NCBI RefSeq assembly: GCF_018760735.1
Contig: NZ_JAHHZN010000009.1
Location: forward strand, 121,181 to 185,180
Length of the DNA: 64,000 nt
Direction of reading: 5' to 3'
Source of the DNA: Hymenobacter piscis
GTDB lineage: Bacteria > Bacteroidota > Bacteroidia > Cytophagales > Hymenobacteraceae
Under the pieces are notes generated by a model. It did no database searches. It was given only the letters and a program-made list of their open reading frames with translations, and was not told where the DNA came from. Shown here piece by piece: positions 17,663-26,272 of the stretch. Within the stretch, counting starts at the first letter, position 1, and each line of letters begins with the position of its first letter. Both the position numbers and the translations under genes were made by a program.

Positions 17663-17824
17663 ACAGTCAGCAGCTTAGCGGGCGGAAAACGGAGACGGGG
17701 AAGGTCAGTAAAAACCCTGCGGGAACCTAACAAAATCCAAGGCTCCGGGTTAATCAAGCAGTGCAAGGTACTAACGGAGTTGGCTTCCGATAGATTCACT
17801 CTAATGCGAAACCCAATAGCCAGA

Positions 17825-17855
17825 TTGTTTCCTACTGGCTTGGGGCCTAACTTTG
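17825..17855 (+). promoter_or_regulatory. Predicted promoter of the sdhCAB operon
   Basis: TTG (17825-17827) and TAACTTTG (17848-17855) are spaced by 20 bases, matching the Bacteroidota -33/-7 pattern. The box is 42 bases before the sdhC ATG. Confidence 0.7.
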
Positions 17856-17897
17856 GCCGGTACAACTGACCTACCCACACCCCTTTCGAAGCTCTCT

Positions 17898-18572
17898 ATG
17901 AGTTGGATTTCCAAAACCTTTTCCAGCAGCATCGGCCGCAAGATTATTATGGCCGTTACGGGCCTGTTTCTCTGCTCTTTCCTGGTCGTGCACCTTGTCG
18001 GCAACCTGCAGCTTTTCAAGGGCGACAATGGCGTGGCCTTTAACGCCTACTCCGAGTTCATGGGGCATAACCCCATCATCCGCACCCTGGAAATTGTGCT
18101 GGTGCTCGGCTTCGGCTTTCACATCTACGAAGGCCTGGCGCTGGCCATCAAGAACCGGGCGGCCCGCGGCAGCCAGGGCTACGTGTCCAACCACATTGAG
18201 CAGAACAGCTCCTGGCACTCGCGCAGCATGGCCATGCTGGGGTCCATTGTGCTGTTTTTCCTGATTGTGCACCTCTACAACTTTTTCGGTTCCCTGCGCT
18301 TTACCGATGTACCACGCGACGCCAACGGCAACGAAGACGCCTACTCGCTGGTGCTGGAAGCCTTCCGTAACCCCCTGTACGTGGCCCTGTACGTGGTAGC
18401 CCAGTTTGCCCTGCTCTACCACCTGCTCCACGGCTTCAGCAGCGCCTTCCAGACGCTGGGCCTGGTTCACCGCAAATACACGCCGGCCATCAAGTTCCTC
18501 GGCTATGGCTTCTCGATTGTCGTGTGCGCCGCTTTCGCCGCCATGCCGATCTACTTCTATTTCTTTCAATAA
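17898..18572 (+). CDS. sdhC: Succinate dehydrogenase cytochrome b subunit
   Basis: A 224-residue single-polypeptide membrane anchor of the b558 type used in Bacteroidota succinate:menaquinone reductases. About five hydrophobic segments are visible, starting with KIIMAVTGLFLCSFLVVHLVGN. His residues in the helices (VVHLVGN, FHIYEGLALA, LYHLLHGFSSA) are candidates for the two heme b ligands. It passes electrons between the flavoprotein/iron-sulfur head and menaquinone. The ATG at 17898 gives the usual MSWISKTF start. It is the first gene of sdhCAB with a promoter just upstream and 18 bp before sdhA. Confidence 0.95.
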   Translation: MSWISKTFSSSIGRKIIMAVTGLFLCSFLVVHLVGNLQLFKGDNGVAFNAYSEFMGHNPIIRTLEIVLVLGFGFHIYEGLALAIKNRAARGSQGYVSNHIEQNSSWHSRSMAMLGSIVLFFLIVHLYNFFGSLRFTDVPRDANGNEDAYSLVLEAFRNPLYVALYVVAQFALLYHLLHGFSSAFQTLGLVHRKYTPAIKFLGYGFSIVVCAAFAAMPIYFYFFQ

Positions 18573-18590
18573 GTCCTAAACTCGACGCCG

Positions 18591-20525
18591 ATGTTTCCGG
18601 ATTCCAAAATTCCCGAAGGCCCCATAGCTGAGAAGTGGGAAAAGCATAAGTTCAACGTCAAGCTCGTCAACCCCGCCAACAAGCGCAAGTACGACGTGAT
18701 TGTAGTGGGCACCGGCCTGGCCGGAGCGTCGGCGGCGGCTTCCCTGGCCGAGTTGGGCTACAACGTGAAGGCCTTCACCTTCCACGATTCTCCCCGTCGG
18801 GCGCACTCCATTGCGGCCCAGGGCGGCATCAACGCGGCCAAAAACTACCAGAACGACGGTGACTCAGTGTACCGCCTGTTCTACGACACCGTGAAAGGTG
18901 GCGACTACCGTTCCCGCGAAGCCAACGTGTACCGCCTGGCGCAGGTATCGGTCAACATCATTGACCAGTGCGTGGCCCAGGGTGTACCCTTTGCCCGCGA
19001 ATATGGCGGGCTGCTGGCCAACCGTTCCTTCGGTGGGGCGCAGGTAAGCCGCACGTTCTACGCCCGCGGCCAGACCGGGCAGCAGCTGCTGCTGGGCGCC
19101 TACTCGGCCCTGAGCCGGCAGGTGGCCTACGGCAAGGTAAAGCTCTACACCCGCTCCGAAATGCTGGACCTGGTAGTAGTGGATGGGCAGGCCCGCGGTA
19201 TCATTACCCGCAACCTGCTCACCGGCAAAATTGAGCAACACGCGGCCCACGCCGTGGTGCTGGCTACCGGCGGCTACGGCAACGTGTTCTTCCTGAGCAC
19301 CAACGCCATGTACTGCAACGCCACGGCCGCGTGGCGGGCCCACAAAAAGGGTGCGTACTTCGCCAACCCCTGCTTTACCCAGATTCACCCCACCTGCATT
19401 CCCGTATCGGGCGACTACCAGTCGAAACTGACGCTTATGTCGGAGTCGCTGCGTAACGACGGGCGCGTGTGGGTGCCGGCCAGCAAGGAAACGGCCGAGA
19501 AGCTGCGCAACGGCCAGATCAACGTGAACGATATTCCGGAGGCCGAGCGTGACTACTTCCTGGAGCGCAAGTATCCCGCTTTCGGGAACCTGGTGCCCCG
19601 CGACGTGGCTTCGCGCAACGCCAAGCAGATGTGCGACGAAGGCCGGGGCGTAGGCTCGACGGGCCTGGCCGTGTACCTCGACTTTGCCGACGCCATCAAG
19701 CGCAACGGAGCCGAGTGGGTAAGCCAGAAGTACGGCAACCTGTTCGACATGTACGCCAAAATCACGGGCGAAAACCCTTACGAGCGCCCCATGCGCATCT
19801 ACCCGGCCGTGCACTACACCATGGGCGGCCTGTGGGTGGACTACAACCTGCAGACCACCGTACCGGGCCTCTACGCCACGGGCGAGTGCAACTTCTCCGA
19901 CCACGGCGCCAACCGCCTCGGAGCTTCGGCCCTGATGCAGGGTCTGGCCGACGGCTACTTTGTGATTCCCTACACCATCGGCGACTACCTGGCCCAGACG
20001 GCTCCCAAGCCCGTGACCACGGAACACCCCGCATTCCAGCAGGCCCAGGCTGATGTGGAAGCCCGCGTGCAGAAGCTGATGAGCATCAACGGCACCCGCA
20101 CCCCAGACGACTTCCACAAGAAGCTGGGCCACCTGATGTGGGAGTACTGCGGCATGTCGCGCAATGCCGAGGGCCTGCGCTACGCCAAAGCGGAGATTCA
20201 GAAGCTGCGCCGCGAGTTCTGGAGCGACCTCAAACTGGTGGGCACCGAGAACGAGATGAACCAGGCCCTGGAAAAAGCCGGCCGCGTGGCCGATTTCCTG
20301 GAACTGGGCGAGCTGATGATGGACGACGCCCTGGACCGCAACGAAAGCTGCGGGGGTCACTTCCGCGAGGAGTACGCGACCGAGGAAGGGGAAGCCAAAC
20401 GCGACGACGACAACTATGCTTACGTGGCGGCCTGGCAGTACGTAGCCGATAATCAGCCCGAAATCCTGAACAAGGAAGAGCTGACCTTCGAGAACGTGAA
20501 GCTCACCCAGCGCAGCTATAAGTAA
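18591..20525 (+). CDS. sdhA: Succinate dehydrogenase / fumarate reductase flavoprotein subunit
   Basis: 644 residues with covalently bound FAD; oxidises succinate to fumarate. The FAD-binding [18 protein letters not shown], the flavinylation region [18 protein letters not shown], the HPTCIPV active-site segment and [12 protein letters not shown] with the catalytic His are present. Length and motifs match the Bacteroidota form, which pairs with a one-subunit anchor. It lies 18 bp after sdhC and is separated from sdhB by a 109-bp gap that is largely a repeat element. Confidence 0.97.
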   Translation: MFPDSKIPEGPIAEKWEKHKFNVKLVNPANKRKYDVIVVGTGLAGASAAASLAELGYNVKAFTFHDSPRRAHSIAAQGGINAAKNYQNDGDSVYRLFYDTVKGGDYRSREANVYRLAQVSVNIIDQCVAQGVPFAREYGGLLANRSFGGAQVSRTFYARGQTGQQLLLGAYSALSRQVAYGKVKLYTRSEMLDLVVVDGQARGIITRNLLTGKIEQHAAHAVVLATGGYGNVFFLSTNAMYCNATAAWRAHKKGAYFANPCFTQIHPTCIPVSGDYQSKLTLMSESLRNDGRVWVPASKETAEKLRNGQINVNDIPEAERDYFLERKYPAFGNLVPRDVASRNAKQMCDEGRGVGSTGLAVYLDFADAIKRNGAEWVSQKYGNLFDMYAKITGENPYERPMRIYPAVHYTMGGLWVDYNLQTTVPGLYATGECNFSDHGANRLGASALMQGLADGYFVIPYTIGDYLAQTAPKPVTTEHPAFQQAQADVEARVQKLMSINGTRTPDDFHKKLGHLMWEYCGMSRNAEGLRYAKAEIQKLRREFWSDLKLVGTENEMNQALEKAGRVADFLELGELMMDDALDRNESCGGHFREEYATEEGEAKRDDDNYAYVAAWQYVADNQPEILNKEELTFENVKLTQRSYK

Positions 20526-20532
20526 ATTTTAG

Positions 20533-20625
20533 AGGCTGTTAGCGGTTGGCTAGTAGCTGTCAGCTCCGTGCTGGCAGCCACTCCAGTCAGAAAAGCTAAC
20601 AGCTATCAGCCAACAGCTAATTGCC
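20533..20625. repeat. Word-repeat element, GCTGTTAGC/CAGCCAACAG family, between sdhA and sdhB
   Basis: The left arm has the words GCTGTTAGC, GGTTGGC, TAGTAGCTGTCAGC; the right arm has GCTAACAGC, TATCAGCCAACAGC, in inverted order. The same words occur inside murC at 33757-33794. It lies within an operon, so it must be transcribed and could form a hairpin in the mRNA. Confidence 0.65.
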
Positions 20626-20634
20626 AACCATACA

Positions 20635-21420
20635 ATGGCCGGAAGTAATCCTAACGCCAAACCCATGAACCTCACCCTGAAGGTGTGGCGTCAGCAAAAC
20701 CGTACTACCCAGGGCAACATCGTCGATTATCAGGTAAAGGACATCTCCCCCGATATGTCGTTCCTGGAAATGCTGGACGTGCTCAATGAGGACCTGCTGC
20801 GCCGGGGCGAGGAGCCGGTGGCCTTCGACCACGACTGCCGCGAGGGCATCTGCGGCTCGTGCAACCTGTTCATCAACGGCCGGGCCCACGGCCCCGAGCA
20901 GGGCACTACCACCTGCCAGCTGCACATGCGCAAGTTTTCCGACGGGGACACCATCACCATCGAGCCCTGGCGCGCCACGGCCTTCCCCGTGAACAAAGAC
21001 CTGAGTGTGGACCGCTCGGCTTTCGACCGGATTATCCAGGCGGGCGGCTACATCTCCATCAACACCGGCGGCACGCCCGACGCCAACGAAATTCCGATTC
21101 CCAAGGACATTTCGGACCGCGCCTTTGAGGCTGCTACCTGCATCGGGTGCGGGGCCTGCGTGGCTTCCTGCAAAAACGCCTCGGCCATGCTGTTCGTGTC
21201 GGCCAAGGTGAGCCAGCTGGCTTTGCTGCCCCAGGGCCACGTAGAGCGCAAAACCCGCGTGGAAAACATGGTGGCCCAGATGGACTTGGAAGGCTTCGGT
21301 GCCTGCACCAATATCGGTAGCTGTGCCGCCGAGTGCCCGGTGGGCATTTCGCTGGAAAACATTGCCATCCTGAACCAGGAATTCCTGGCCGCCAAGGCCA
21401 CATCCAATAACCTGGTGTAA
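20635..21420 (+). CDS. sdhB: Succinate dehydrogenase iron-sulfur subunit
   Basis: 261 residues carrying three clusters: the [2Fe-2S] site [15 protein letters not shown] with the later TTTC, the [4Fe-4S] site [13 protein letters not shown] and the [3Fe-4S] site [12 protein letters not shown]. It relays electrons from the flavin to the membrane anchor. The ATG at 20635 gives [20 protein letters not shown]; an internal ATG at residue 11 (MNLTLKVW) is an alternative start. It is the last gene of the operon and is followed by a strong terminator. Confidence 0.96.
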   Translation: MAGSNPNAKPMNLTLKVWRQQNRTTQGNIVDYQVKDISPDMSFLEMLDVLNEDLLRRGEEPVAFDHDCREGICGSCNLFINGRAHGPEQGTTTCQLHMRKFSDGDTITIEPWRATAFPVNKDLSVDRSAFDRIIQAGGYISINTGGTPDANEIPIPKDISDRAFEAATCIGCGACVASCKNASAMLFVSAKVSQLALLPQGHVERKTRVENMVAQMDLEGFGACTNIGSCAAECPVGISLENIAILNQEFLAAKATSNNLV

Positions 21421-21450
21421 GGTTTTCGGTTACTTACTCAGGACTCCTCA

Positions 21451-21484
21451 AAAGGCGAAACGGACTTCCGTTTCGCCTTTTTTG
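21451..21484 (+). terminator. Terminator of sdhCAB
   Basis: A perfect 13-bp stem AAAGGCGAAACGG / CCGTTTCGCCTTT with a 4-base loop and a T run of seven. Confidence 0.9.
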
Positions 21485-21548
21485 TTAGGCCGGCCCCGGG
21501 TAGTTGCGTTCCGGCGGCGTCAGTATTTTCTTAACCTCTGCTTACCTG

Positions 21549-22076
21549 ATGATAACCATCGTAGCCGGCACAAACCGGCCCCAGTCGCGGGCGCGCCGCT
21601 TGGCCGACCTGTACCTCAACCTGCTGGCCGAGCGCGGCGCCCAGGCCCAGATCCTGGACCTGGCCCGGCTACCCGCCGATTTTACCACCTCCGCTTTATA
21701 CGACAATGCCGGCCGGCACCCGGAGTTCAACCAGCTGGTAGCATTGGCCAACGAGGCCGAGAAGCTGGTATTTATTGTACCCGAATACAACTGCTCGTTT
21801 CCGGGGGTGCTCAAGGCCTTTATTGATGGCCTCCCCTACCCCGGCGGCATCCGAGGCAGGAAAGCGGCCCTGGTAGGGCTGAGCAGCGGCGGCCAGGGCG
21901 GCCTGCTCGCCCTCAACCACCTCACCGATGTGCTGATGTACCTGGGCACCGCCGTGCTGCCCCAGCGCGTCCGCCTGCCTTTCATCGACCAGCACCTGAG
22001 CGCCGACGGCACCCTCACCGAGCCCCTCTACCAGCAGGTACTGCAGGAACAGGCCGAATTCCTGTTACGATTTTAG
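21549..22076 (+). CDS. NAD(P)H-dependent FMN reductase family protein
   Basis: 175 residues with a flavodoxin-like fold. The N-terminal strand and phosphate loop (ITIVAGTNRPQSRARRLADLY) bind FMN, and VFIVPEYNCSFPGVLKAFIDG is the usual active-site segment of this family, with GLSSGGQGG later. Members reduce flavins, quinones or azo dyes with NAD(P)H; the substrate here is open. The ATG at 21549 gives the family start MITIVAGTN; a longer frame to 21504 has no likeness. It stands alone after the sdh terminator. Confidence 0.9.
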   Translation: MITIVAGTNRPQSRARRLADLYLNLLAERGAQAQILDLARLPADFTTSALYDNAGRHPEFNQLVALANEAEKLVFIVPEYNCSFPGVLKAFIDGLPYPGGIRGRKAALVGLSSGGQGGLLALNHLTDVLMYLGTAVLPQRVRLPFIDQHLSADGTLTEPLYQQVLQEQAEFLLRF

Positions 22077-22211
22077 CGGGGCACCACGGAGCCGGGCTGG
22101 GGCGCAGAATTTAGCCCGCAGCCCCAGCGCAAGCCCTTGCTTCTTGCAGGTTACGCACTGAAGTCTGTGCCAGAATAGCTGCTTTCTGCGCATCGTGGCG
22201 TACCTTGCGCC

Positions 22212-22231
22212 GGCAAGCGTTTTAGCTTGCC
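22212..22231 (+). other. Small hairpin in the leader of the gene at 22240
   Basis: GGCAAGC (22212-22218) pairs perfectly with GCTTGCC (22225-22231) around a 6-base loop, ending 8 bases before the start codon. It is well placed to affect translation, but that is inference. Confidence 0.4.
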
Positions 22232-22239
22232 GTGTGGGT

Positions 22240-22623
22240 ATGACGCGTTGTTTCGCTGCTTTTCTGGCCGTGCTGATTCTGCTCCAGACGTTTAGTCGGG
22301 AGTTGCTGGTACTGGATTATCAGGCGCGCAAGGCCGAAATCACCCGCTTGTTCTGCGTGAACCAGGACAAGCCCCAGCTCCATTGCAACGGCAAGTGTCA
22401 CCTCGGCAAGCAGCTGCGCAAAGCCGCCGATGCGGAGAGCAAGGCCCCGGCTTCGGGGTTTGCCAAAATCAAGTACGAGGTACTCTCGCCCCTGCCCGGC
22501 TTTGCGTTGCGGCCGGTGGCGGACAGCTACTCTATGGCGGCGCATTTCGCGCCCGGCGTGGCCCCGTGCTACACCTTTGAGCCGGTACACGGCATTTTTC
22601 ATCCGCCCACGGCGCGGGTCTGA
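22240..22623 (+). CDS. Small protein with conserved CVNQDKP...CNGKCHL Cys motif
   Basis: 127 residues with an N-terminal hydrophobic segment (CFAAFLAVLILLQTFS) that may be a signal anchor. The hallmark is RLFCVNQDKPQLHCNGKCHLGKQLRKA: three Cys and a His in a short span, followed by a basic helix. I recall similar small proteins next to MbnP-like and di-heme peroxidase genes in Bacteroidota, but no function is established to my knowledge. The C-terminal half (CYTFEPVHGIFHPP) ends in another Cys and two His. Metal or heme handling is a reasonable inference from the residues and the neighbours. The ATG at 22240 places the hydrophobic stretch at the start. It is 113 bp upstream of the MbnP-like gene on the same strand. 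Confidence 0.7.
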   Translation: MTRCFAAFLAVLILLQTFSRELLVLDYQARKAEITRLFCVNQDKPQLHCNGKCHLGKQLRKAADAESKAPASGFAKIKYEVLSPLPGFALRPVADSYSMAAHFAPGVAPCYTFEPVHGIFHPPTARV

Positions 22624-22736
22624 ATTTCGCATGGCGGCCGGTTGCCCAACCGGCCCGCAGGAACAGTTGCATCCGGACCTTGTGCGGATGGCAGCTGGTT
22701 CCGTCTATTCAGTACCCTGACTTCGCGCTTTTTTCG

Positions 22737-23504
22737 ATGAAAACCCGTTTCTTCTCCCGTTTTTCCCTGCCCCTGCTGGCCGCTTCCACCCTGCTTGCCA
22801 GCTGCAACAAAAACGACAGTGCGCCCGAACCCGGCTCCCTCGCTATTGAAATCGACCACTTGGTAGGCAACACGCCGCTGAAGCTCAACACCGGCACCTA
22901 TACCAATGGCCTGGGCCAGCCGTTCACGGTTTCAACGTTCAACTATTACTTGTCCAACATCAAGCTGGGGAAGGCCGACGGCACCGAATACGCCGAGCCC
23001 GAGAGTTACCGGCTGATCAAGGAATCGGACACCAGCACTAAAACCTTCACCCTCGAAAACGTGCCGGCCGGTGACTATACCAGCCTCAGCTTCACCATTG
23101 GCGTAGACAGTGCCCGCAATGTGGCCGGCGCCCAGACCGGCGCCCTCGACCCGACTAACGGCATGTTCTGGTCCTGGAACTCGGGCTACATTTACACCAA
23201 GCTGGAAGGAAGCTCGCCCGCGGCTGGCGGCAACCAGCAGTTGCTGTTCCACATCGGCGGATTTAAGTCACCCAACAATACCATTCGCATTGCGTCGCCC
23301 TCGCTGAACGGGGCCGTACTTCAGGTGCGCAAGGATCGTACGCCGGCCGTGCACCTAGCCGCCGATGTGCAGAAGATGTTCACGGGCCCGCACGTCATCG
23401 ACTTTTCGAAGCTCTCCAACACGATGGGCGGCAGCAACTCGGTACTGGTGGCCGATAACCAGGCCGTGGGCATGTTCCGCGTCGACCACGTGCACGCGAA
23501 CTAA
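22737..23504 (+). CDS. MbnP-like copper-binding lipoprotein
   Basis: 255 residues with a lipoprotein signal and lipobox LLASC (Cys23). The body matches the MbnP family: STFNYYLSNIKL, the LENVPAGDYTSLSFTIGVD segment and NGMFWSWNSGYIYTKLEG with Trp145 and Trp147. In the methanotroph pair that has been studied, the di-heme enzyme MbnH oxidises a Trp of MbnP to kynurenine, which helps form a copper site. Here an MbnH-like gene overlaps the stop codon by one base (TAATG), so the same pairing is likely. The protein would sit in the periplasm or on the outer membrane. His-rich patches (HIGGFKSP, DHVHAN at the end) could bind metal. The start at 22737 is the only one that gives a signal peptide. Confidence 0.88.
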   Translation: MKTRFFSRFSLPLLAASTLLASCNKNDSAPEPGSLAIEIDHLVGNTPLKLNTGTYTNGLGQPFTVSTFNYYLSNIKLGKADGTEYAEPESYRLIKESDTSTKTFTLENVPAGDYTSLSFTIGVDSARNVAGAQTGALDPTNGMFWSWNSGYIYTKLEGSSPAAGGNQQLLFHIGGFKSPNNTIRIASPSLNGAVLQVRKDRTPAVHLAADVQKMFTGPHVIDFSKLSNTMGGSNSVLVADNQAVGMFRVDHVHAN

Positions 23505-24568
23505 TGCCCCGTCGCTGGATTACCACGGTCCGGCCGGCCTTGTTAGGGCTGGTCGGGCTGCTGGCGGCGGCCTGCACTACCGATGCCGATGTAGCTCCGG
23601 CCTGGGAGGTGCCGGGCACCGGAACGCCGGCCAATTTTCCGGCCCCGGTATACGCCGCCAGTCAGAACCCGCCTACCCGGGAGGCCTTTGAGCTGGGCCG
23701 CACCCTGTTCTACGACCCGTTGCTTTCGCGCACCGGCGACATCTCGTGCGGCAGCTGCCACCAGCAGTTCGTGGCGTTTGCCCACCAAGACCACCGCCTG
23801 AGTCATGGCGTGGATAACTTACTGGGCACGCGCAACGCCCCGGCCCTGCAAAACCTGCGCTGGCGGAGCGAATTCCTGTGGGATGGCGGAGCCAAGAACC
23901 TCGAAACCATGCCCCTGGCCCCGCTCACCAGCCCCGTGGAGATGGACGAGACGCTGGAAAACGTGCTCCGCAAGCTCAACGCCGCCCCTCGCTACGTGGA
24001 CCAGTTTGAGCAGGTGTACGGCCGCCGGCCCATCGACTCCCAGCAGCTGCTCCGGGCTCTGGCCCAGTTCACGGCGTCTCTCACCAGCAGCAACTCCCGC
24101 TACGACCACTACGCCCGCCACGAAGCAGGCGGCACGTTGGCAGCCAACGAGCTGCGGGGCCTGGAAATTCTGCGCCAGAAGTGCAGCCCCTGCCACGCGG
24201 GCGAGTTGTTCACCGACGAAACCTACCGCAACAACGGACTTGACCGCACGTTCGCGGCCGATTCGGGAAGGGCCCACATCACGGGCCGGCCCCAGGACGT
24301 GGGCCGTTTCCAGGTGCCCAGCCTGCGCAACGTGGCCCTCACGGCGCCCTATATGCACGACGGCCGCCTCCAAACCCTGCGTCAGGTGCTCGACCACTAC
24401 TCCGACGGCATGGTGGAATCGGGCACCCTGGACGCGCAGTTCCGGCGCGCGGGCCGCGGGCCGGGCATCACGCTTTCCGAAACCGAGAAAACAGATTTGC
24501 TGGCCTTCCTGCACACCCTCACTGACCCGACTTTCATTCAGGACCAACGACTGGCGGAGGGGCGGTGA
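23504..24568 (+). CDS. MbnH-like di-heme cytochrome c peroxidase family lipoprotein
   Basis: 354 residues with a lipoprotein signal (LLAAAC, Cys24) and two heme c sites, CGSCH (residues 82-86) and CSPCH (about 227-231), as in the CcpA/MauG superfamily. Also visible are [41 protein letters not shown] with a candidate second heme ligand, and the C-terminal LLAFLHTLTD. Its one-base overlap with the MbnP-like gene supports a role in modifying that protein rather than in peroxide removal. The last three sense codons and the stop lie inside a long inverted repeat. A second member of the superfamily is at 27694. Confidence 0.9.
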   Translation: MPRRWITTVRPALLGLVGLLAAACTTDADVAPAWEVPGTGTPANFPAPVYAASQNPPTREAFELGRTLFYDPLLSRTGDISCGSCHQQFVAFAHQDHRLSHGVDNLLGTRNAPALQNLRWRSEFLWDGGAKNLETMPLAPLTSPVEMDETLENVLRKLNAAPRYVDQFEQVYGRRPIDSQQLLRALAQFTASLTSSNSRYDHYARHEAGGTLAANELRGLEILRQKCSPCHAGELFTDETYRNNGLDRTFAADSGRAHITGRPQDVGRFQVPSLRNVALTAPYMHDGRLQTLRQVLDHYSDGMVESGTLDAQFRRAGRGPGITLSETEKTDLLAFLHTLTDPTFIQDQRLAEGR

Positions 24569-24720
24569 GGTGGCTCAAGGTGAAATAGTGAGATGGTGAA
24601 ATGGTGAGTTTGACGTTCCAGGGTCCTGCTTGCGCAAACAGCGCCGGCTGGGCCATTGAACATCAAACTCACCACCTCACCATTTCACTATTTCACCTTG
24701 AGCCACCTCACCGCCCCTCC
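24556..24720. repeat. Word-repeat palindrome, GGTGAGGTGGCTCAAGG family, copy A
   Basis: About 165 bp. The left arm contains GGTGAGGTGGCTCAAGG, TGAAATAGTGAGATGG and TGAAATGGTGAG; the right arm is the near-perfect reverse complement, and the match extends 8 bases further out on each side (GGAGGGGC/GCCCCTCC) into the coding end of the upstream gene. A unique centre of about 50 bp separates the arms. A shorter relative is at 26129-26270. Confidence 0.8.
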
Positions 24721-24740
24721 CGACCTGCAAACGTATTTTC

Positions 24741-25739
24741 ATGTTCAAAAAACTAGTATTTCCGCTGCTGCTGGCGTTGCTGGCGGCTAGGGCGGGGCGG
24801 GCCTGCGACATTTGCGGGTGCTTCATGGGCATCACGCCCTACGATAACCAGAGCGGGTTTTCGCTCATGCACCGCTACCGGGTGTTCAACGGCTATCAGC
24901 ACTACGGCCAGCGTCCGCAGTTCTTCCCTGCGGGGGCCCGGCCGCTGTTTCCCAAACCGCTCAACCACGTCGATGACGACTTCCGCCACGCCCACCGGGG
25001 CGACGCCTCCGACTACGAGATTTTCCGGGTGGTGGAGTTGCGGGGCAAGTATTTCCTGAGCCAGCGGGTGGAGCTGAACGCCTTTCTGCCCTACGTGATG
25101 AACTCGGCCCGGGCCAACGGGGCCACCCTCAACCTGGCCGGCGTGGGCGACGCCACGGTGTTTGCCGGCTACCACCTCATCCGGCAGATTGAAACGGCCG
25201 GGGTCCAGAGCCGCCTCATCGTGGGCGGGGGGCTAAAGCTGCCCACCGGCGACTACCAGCGCCGCAACACCCTCGGTCGCCGCTACCCGGCCCTCAACCA
25301 GCCCGGCACCGGCACCACCGACGGCTTCGTGTACGCCAACTACATCGGCAGTTTCCGCAGCGTCGGGCTGAGCGTGAACGGCAGCTACCGCCGGGCCGGC
25401 CGCAACCCCGTGCAGGAGAGTCTGGCCCCCAGCACCACCACGTTTGCCAACCTGTTCTACCGGATAGCGGTGGGGGAAAACTGGCAGGTATATCCCTCGG
25501 CCCAGTTTTTCTACGAGAAAACCCGGGGCGAAACCTTCGAGGGCCACCTCACCGGGGAGCACGCCATGAACAACGCCCTGCTCGGACCCGGCCTCGACGT
25601 GTACTACCAGAACTTCTCGCTCAACACCAGCTTCCAGCTACCCATCTACACCGCCCCCACCGACCACCCCGCCAGCGCCGGCCGCCTGGTAGTAGCTGTG
25701 GGCTATAGCTTCAAGCAAAGCAAGTATTTGCTGCGGTGA
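24741..25739 (+). CDS. Putative outer-membrane barrel protein with N-terminal CDICGC motif
   Basis: 332 residues with a signal peptide (FKKLVFPLLLALLAARA) followed at once by CDICGCFMGITPYDN, a Cys-rich motif at the mature N-terminus. The rest shows alternating beta strands (FFLSQRVELNAFLPYVMN, QSRLIVGGGLKLPTG, DGFVYANYIGSF, LVVAVGYSF) and a terminal aromatic strand near the end, as expected of a beta barrel of the transporter type. The CxxCxC cluster could bind copper or another soft metal. It follows the MbnP/MbnH pair on the same strand after a repeat-filled gap, which suggests a common process, probably copper uptake or sensing. A specific substrate cannot be proved from sequence. Confidence 0.7.
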   Translation: MFKKLVFPLLLALLAARAGRACDICGCFMGITPYDNQSGFSLMHRYRVFNGYQHYGQRPQFFPAGARPLFPKPLNHVDDDFRHAHRGDASDYEIFRVVELRGKYFLSQRVELNAFLPYVMNSARANGATLNLAGVGDATVFAGYHLIRQIETAGVQSRLIVGGGLKLPTGDYQRRNTLGRRYPALNQPGTGTTDGFVYANYIGSFRSVGLSVNGSYRRAGRNPVQESLAPSTTTFANLFYRIAVGENWQVYPSAQFFYEKTRGETFEGHLTGEHAMNNALLGPGLDVYYQNFSLNTSFQLPIYTAPTDHPASAGRLVVAVGYSFKQSKYLLR

Positions 25740-25740
25740 G

Positions 25741-26128
25741 GGCCTCGGTTAAAAGTTTGGTACAGAAATTAAGCGAGGCGCTTCCAAACTGGGCACCTGC
25801 ACGCTAAAATCCCGCGTTCAGCAGTTATGAGGCCTGTTTGTTCAGAGAAACCTCCGTTTTATTGAAAAAGTAAGCCGACCACCTGCCGAACGGGTAGCTG
25901 GCACCGAAAGCAGCCGATTTGGTTCAGAAAACTTGTTCAGCAATCAAAGTACATCTAACCCTAGCTACGCGATGGGAAAACTGTACTCTAACTCCACAAA
26001 TGGCCACCTGAACGCGTTAAAAGCAGGTTTTCTGCGGTGAGAGCGCGCAATCAGCAACTGTCCTCATGTAAAAGGAGCGGTTGACAAGCTCGCCAATAAA
26101 CTTTTGGACCAAACTTTTAACCAAGGCC
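25741..26128. mobile_element. MITE-like element with 23-bp terminal inverted repeats
   Basis: 388 bp bounded by inverted repeats 25741-25763 and 26106-26128. The left end reads GGCCTCGGTTAAAAGTTTGG and the right end is its reverse complement with two differences over 23 bases. The interior has no open frame of useful length and is clearly more AT-rich than the neighbouring genes. It starts one base after the stop codon of the barrel gene. I could not see a clean target-site duplication. A non-autonomous transposon relic is the best reading. Confidence 0.6.
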
Positions 26129-26270
26129 GGTGAGGTGGCTCAAGGTGAAATAGTGAGATGGTGAGTTTGACGTTCATAGGTCCTACTGGTGCAGTTGGCG
26201 CAGTTAGGGCCATTGAACATCAAACTCACCATTTCACCATCTCACTATTCCACCTTGAGCTACCTCACCG
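26129..26270. repeat. Word-repeat palindrome, GGTGAGGTGGCTCAAGG family, copy B
   Basis: Left arm GGTGAGGTGGCTCAAGG, TGAAATAGTGAGATGG, TGAGTTTGACGTTC; right arm is the reverse complement with a few changes (for example AGCTACC for AGCCACC). The centre differs from copy A, although GGTCCT and GGGCCATTGAACATC are shared. It abuts the right end of the MITE-like element. Confidence 0.8.
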
Positions 26271-26272
26271 TT

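Noticed and set aside
18864..20360. A 498-residue open frame opposite sdhA
   Set aside because: Antisense to a flavoprotein with all its catalytic motifs; composition is that of a shadow frame.
24556..26270. A composite transposon bounded by the two GGTGAGG palindromes
   Set aside because: No transposase is present, each palindrome looks like a self-contained unit, and the gene between them fits the copper locus.
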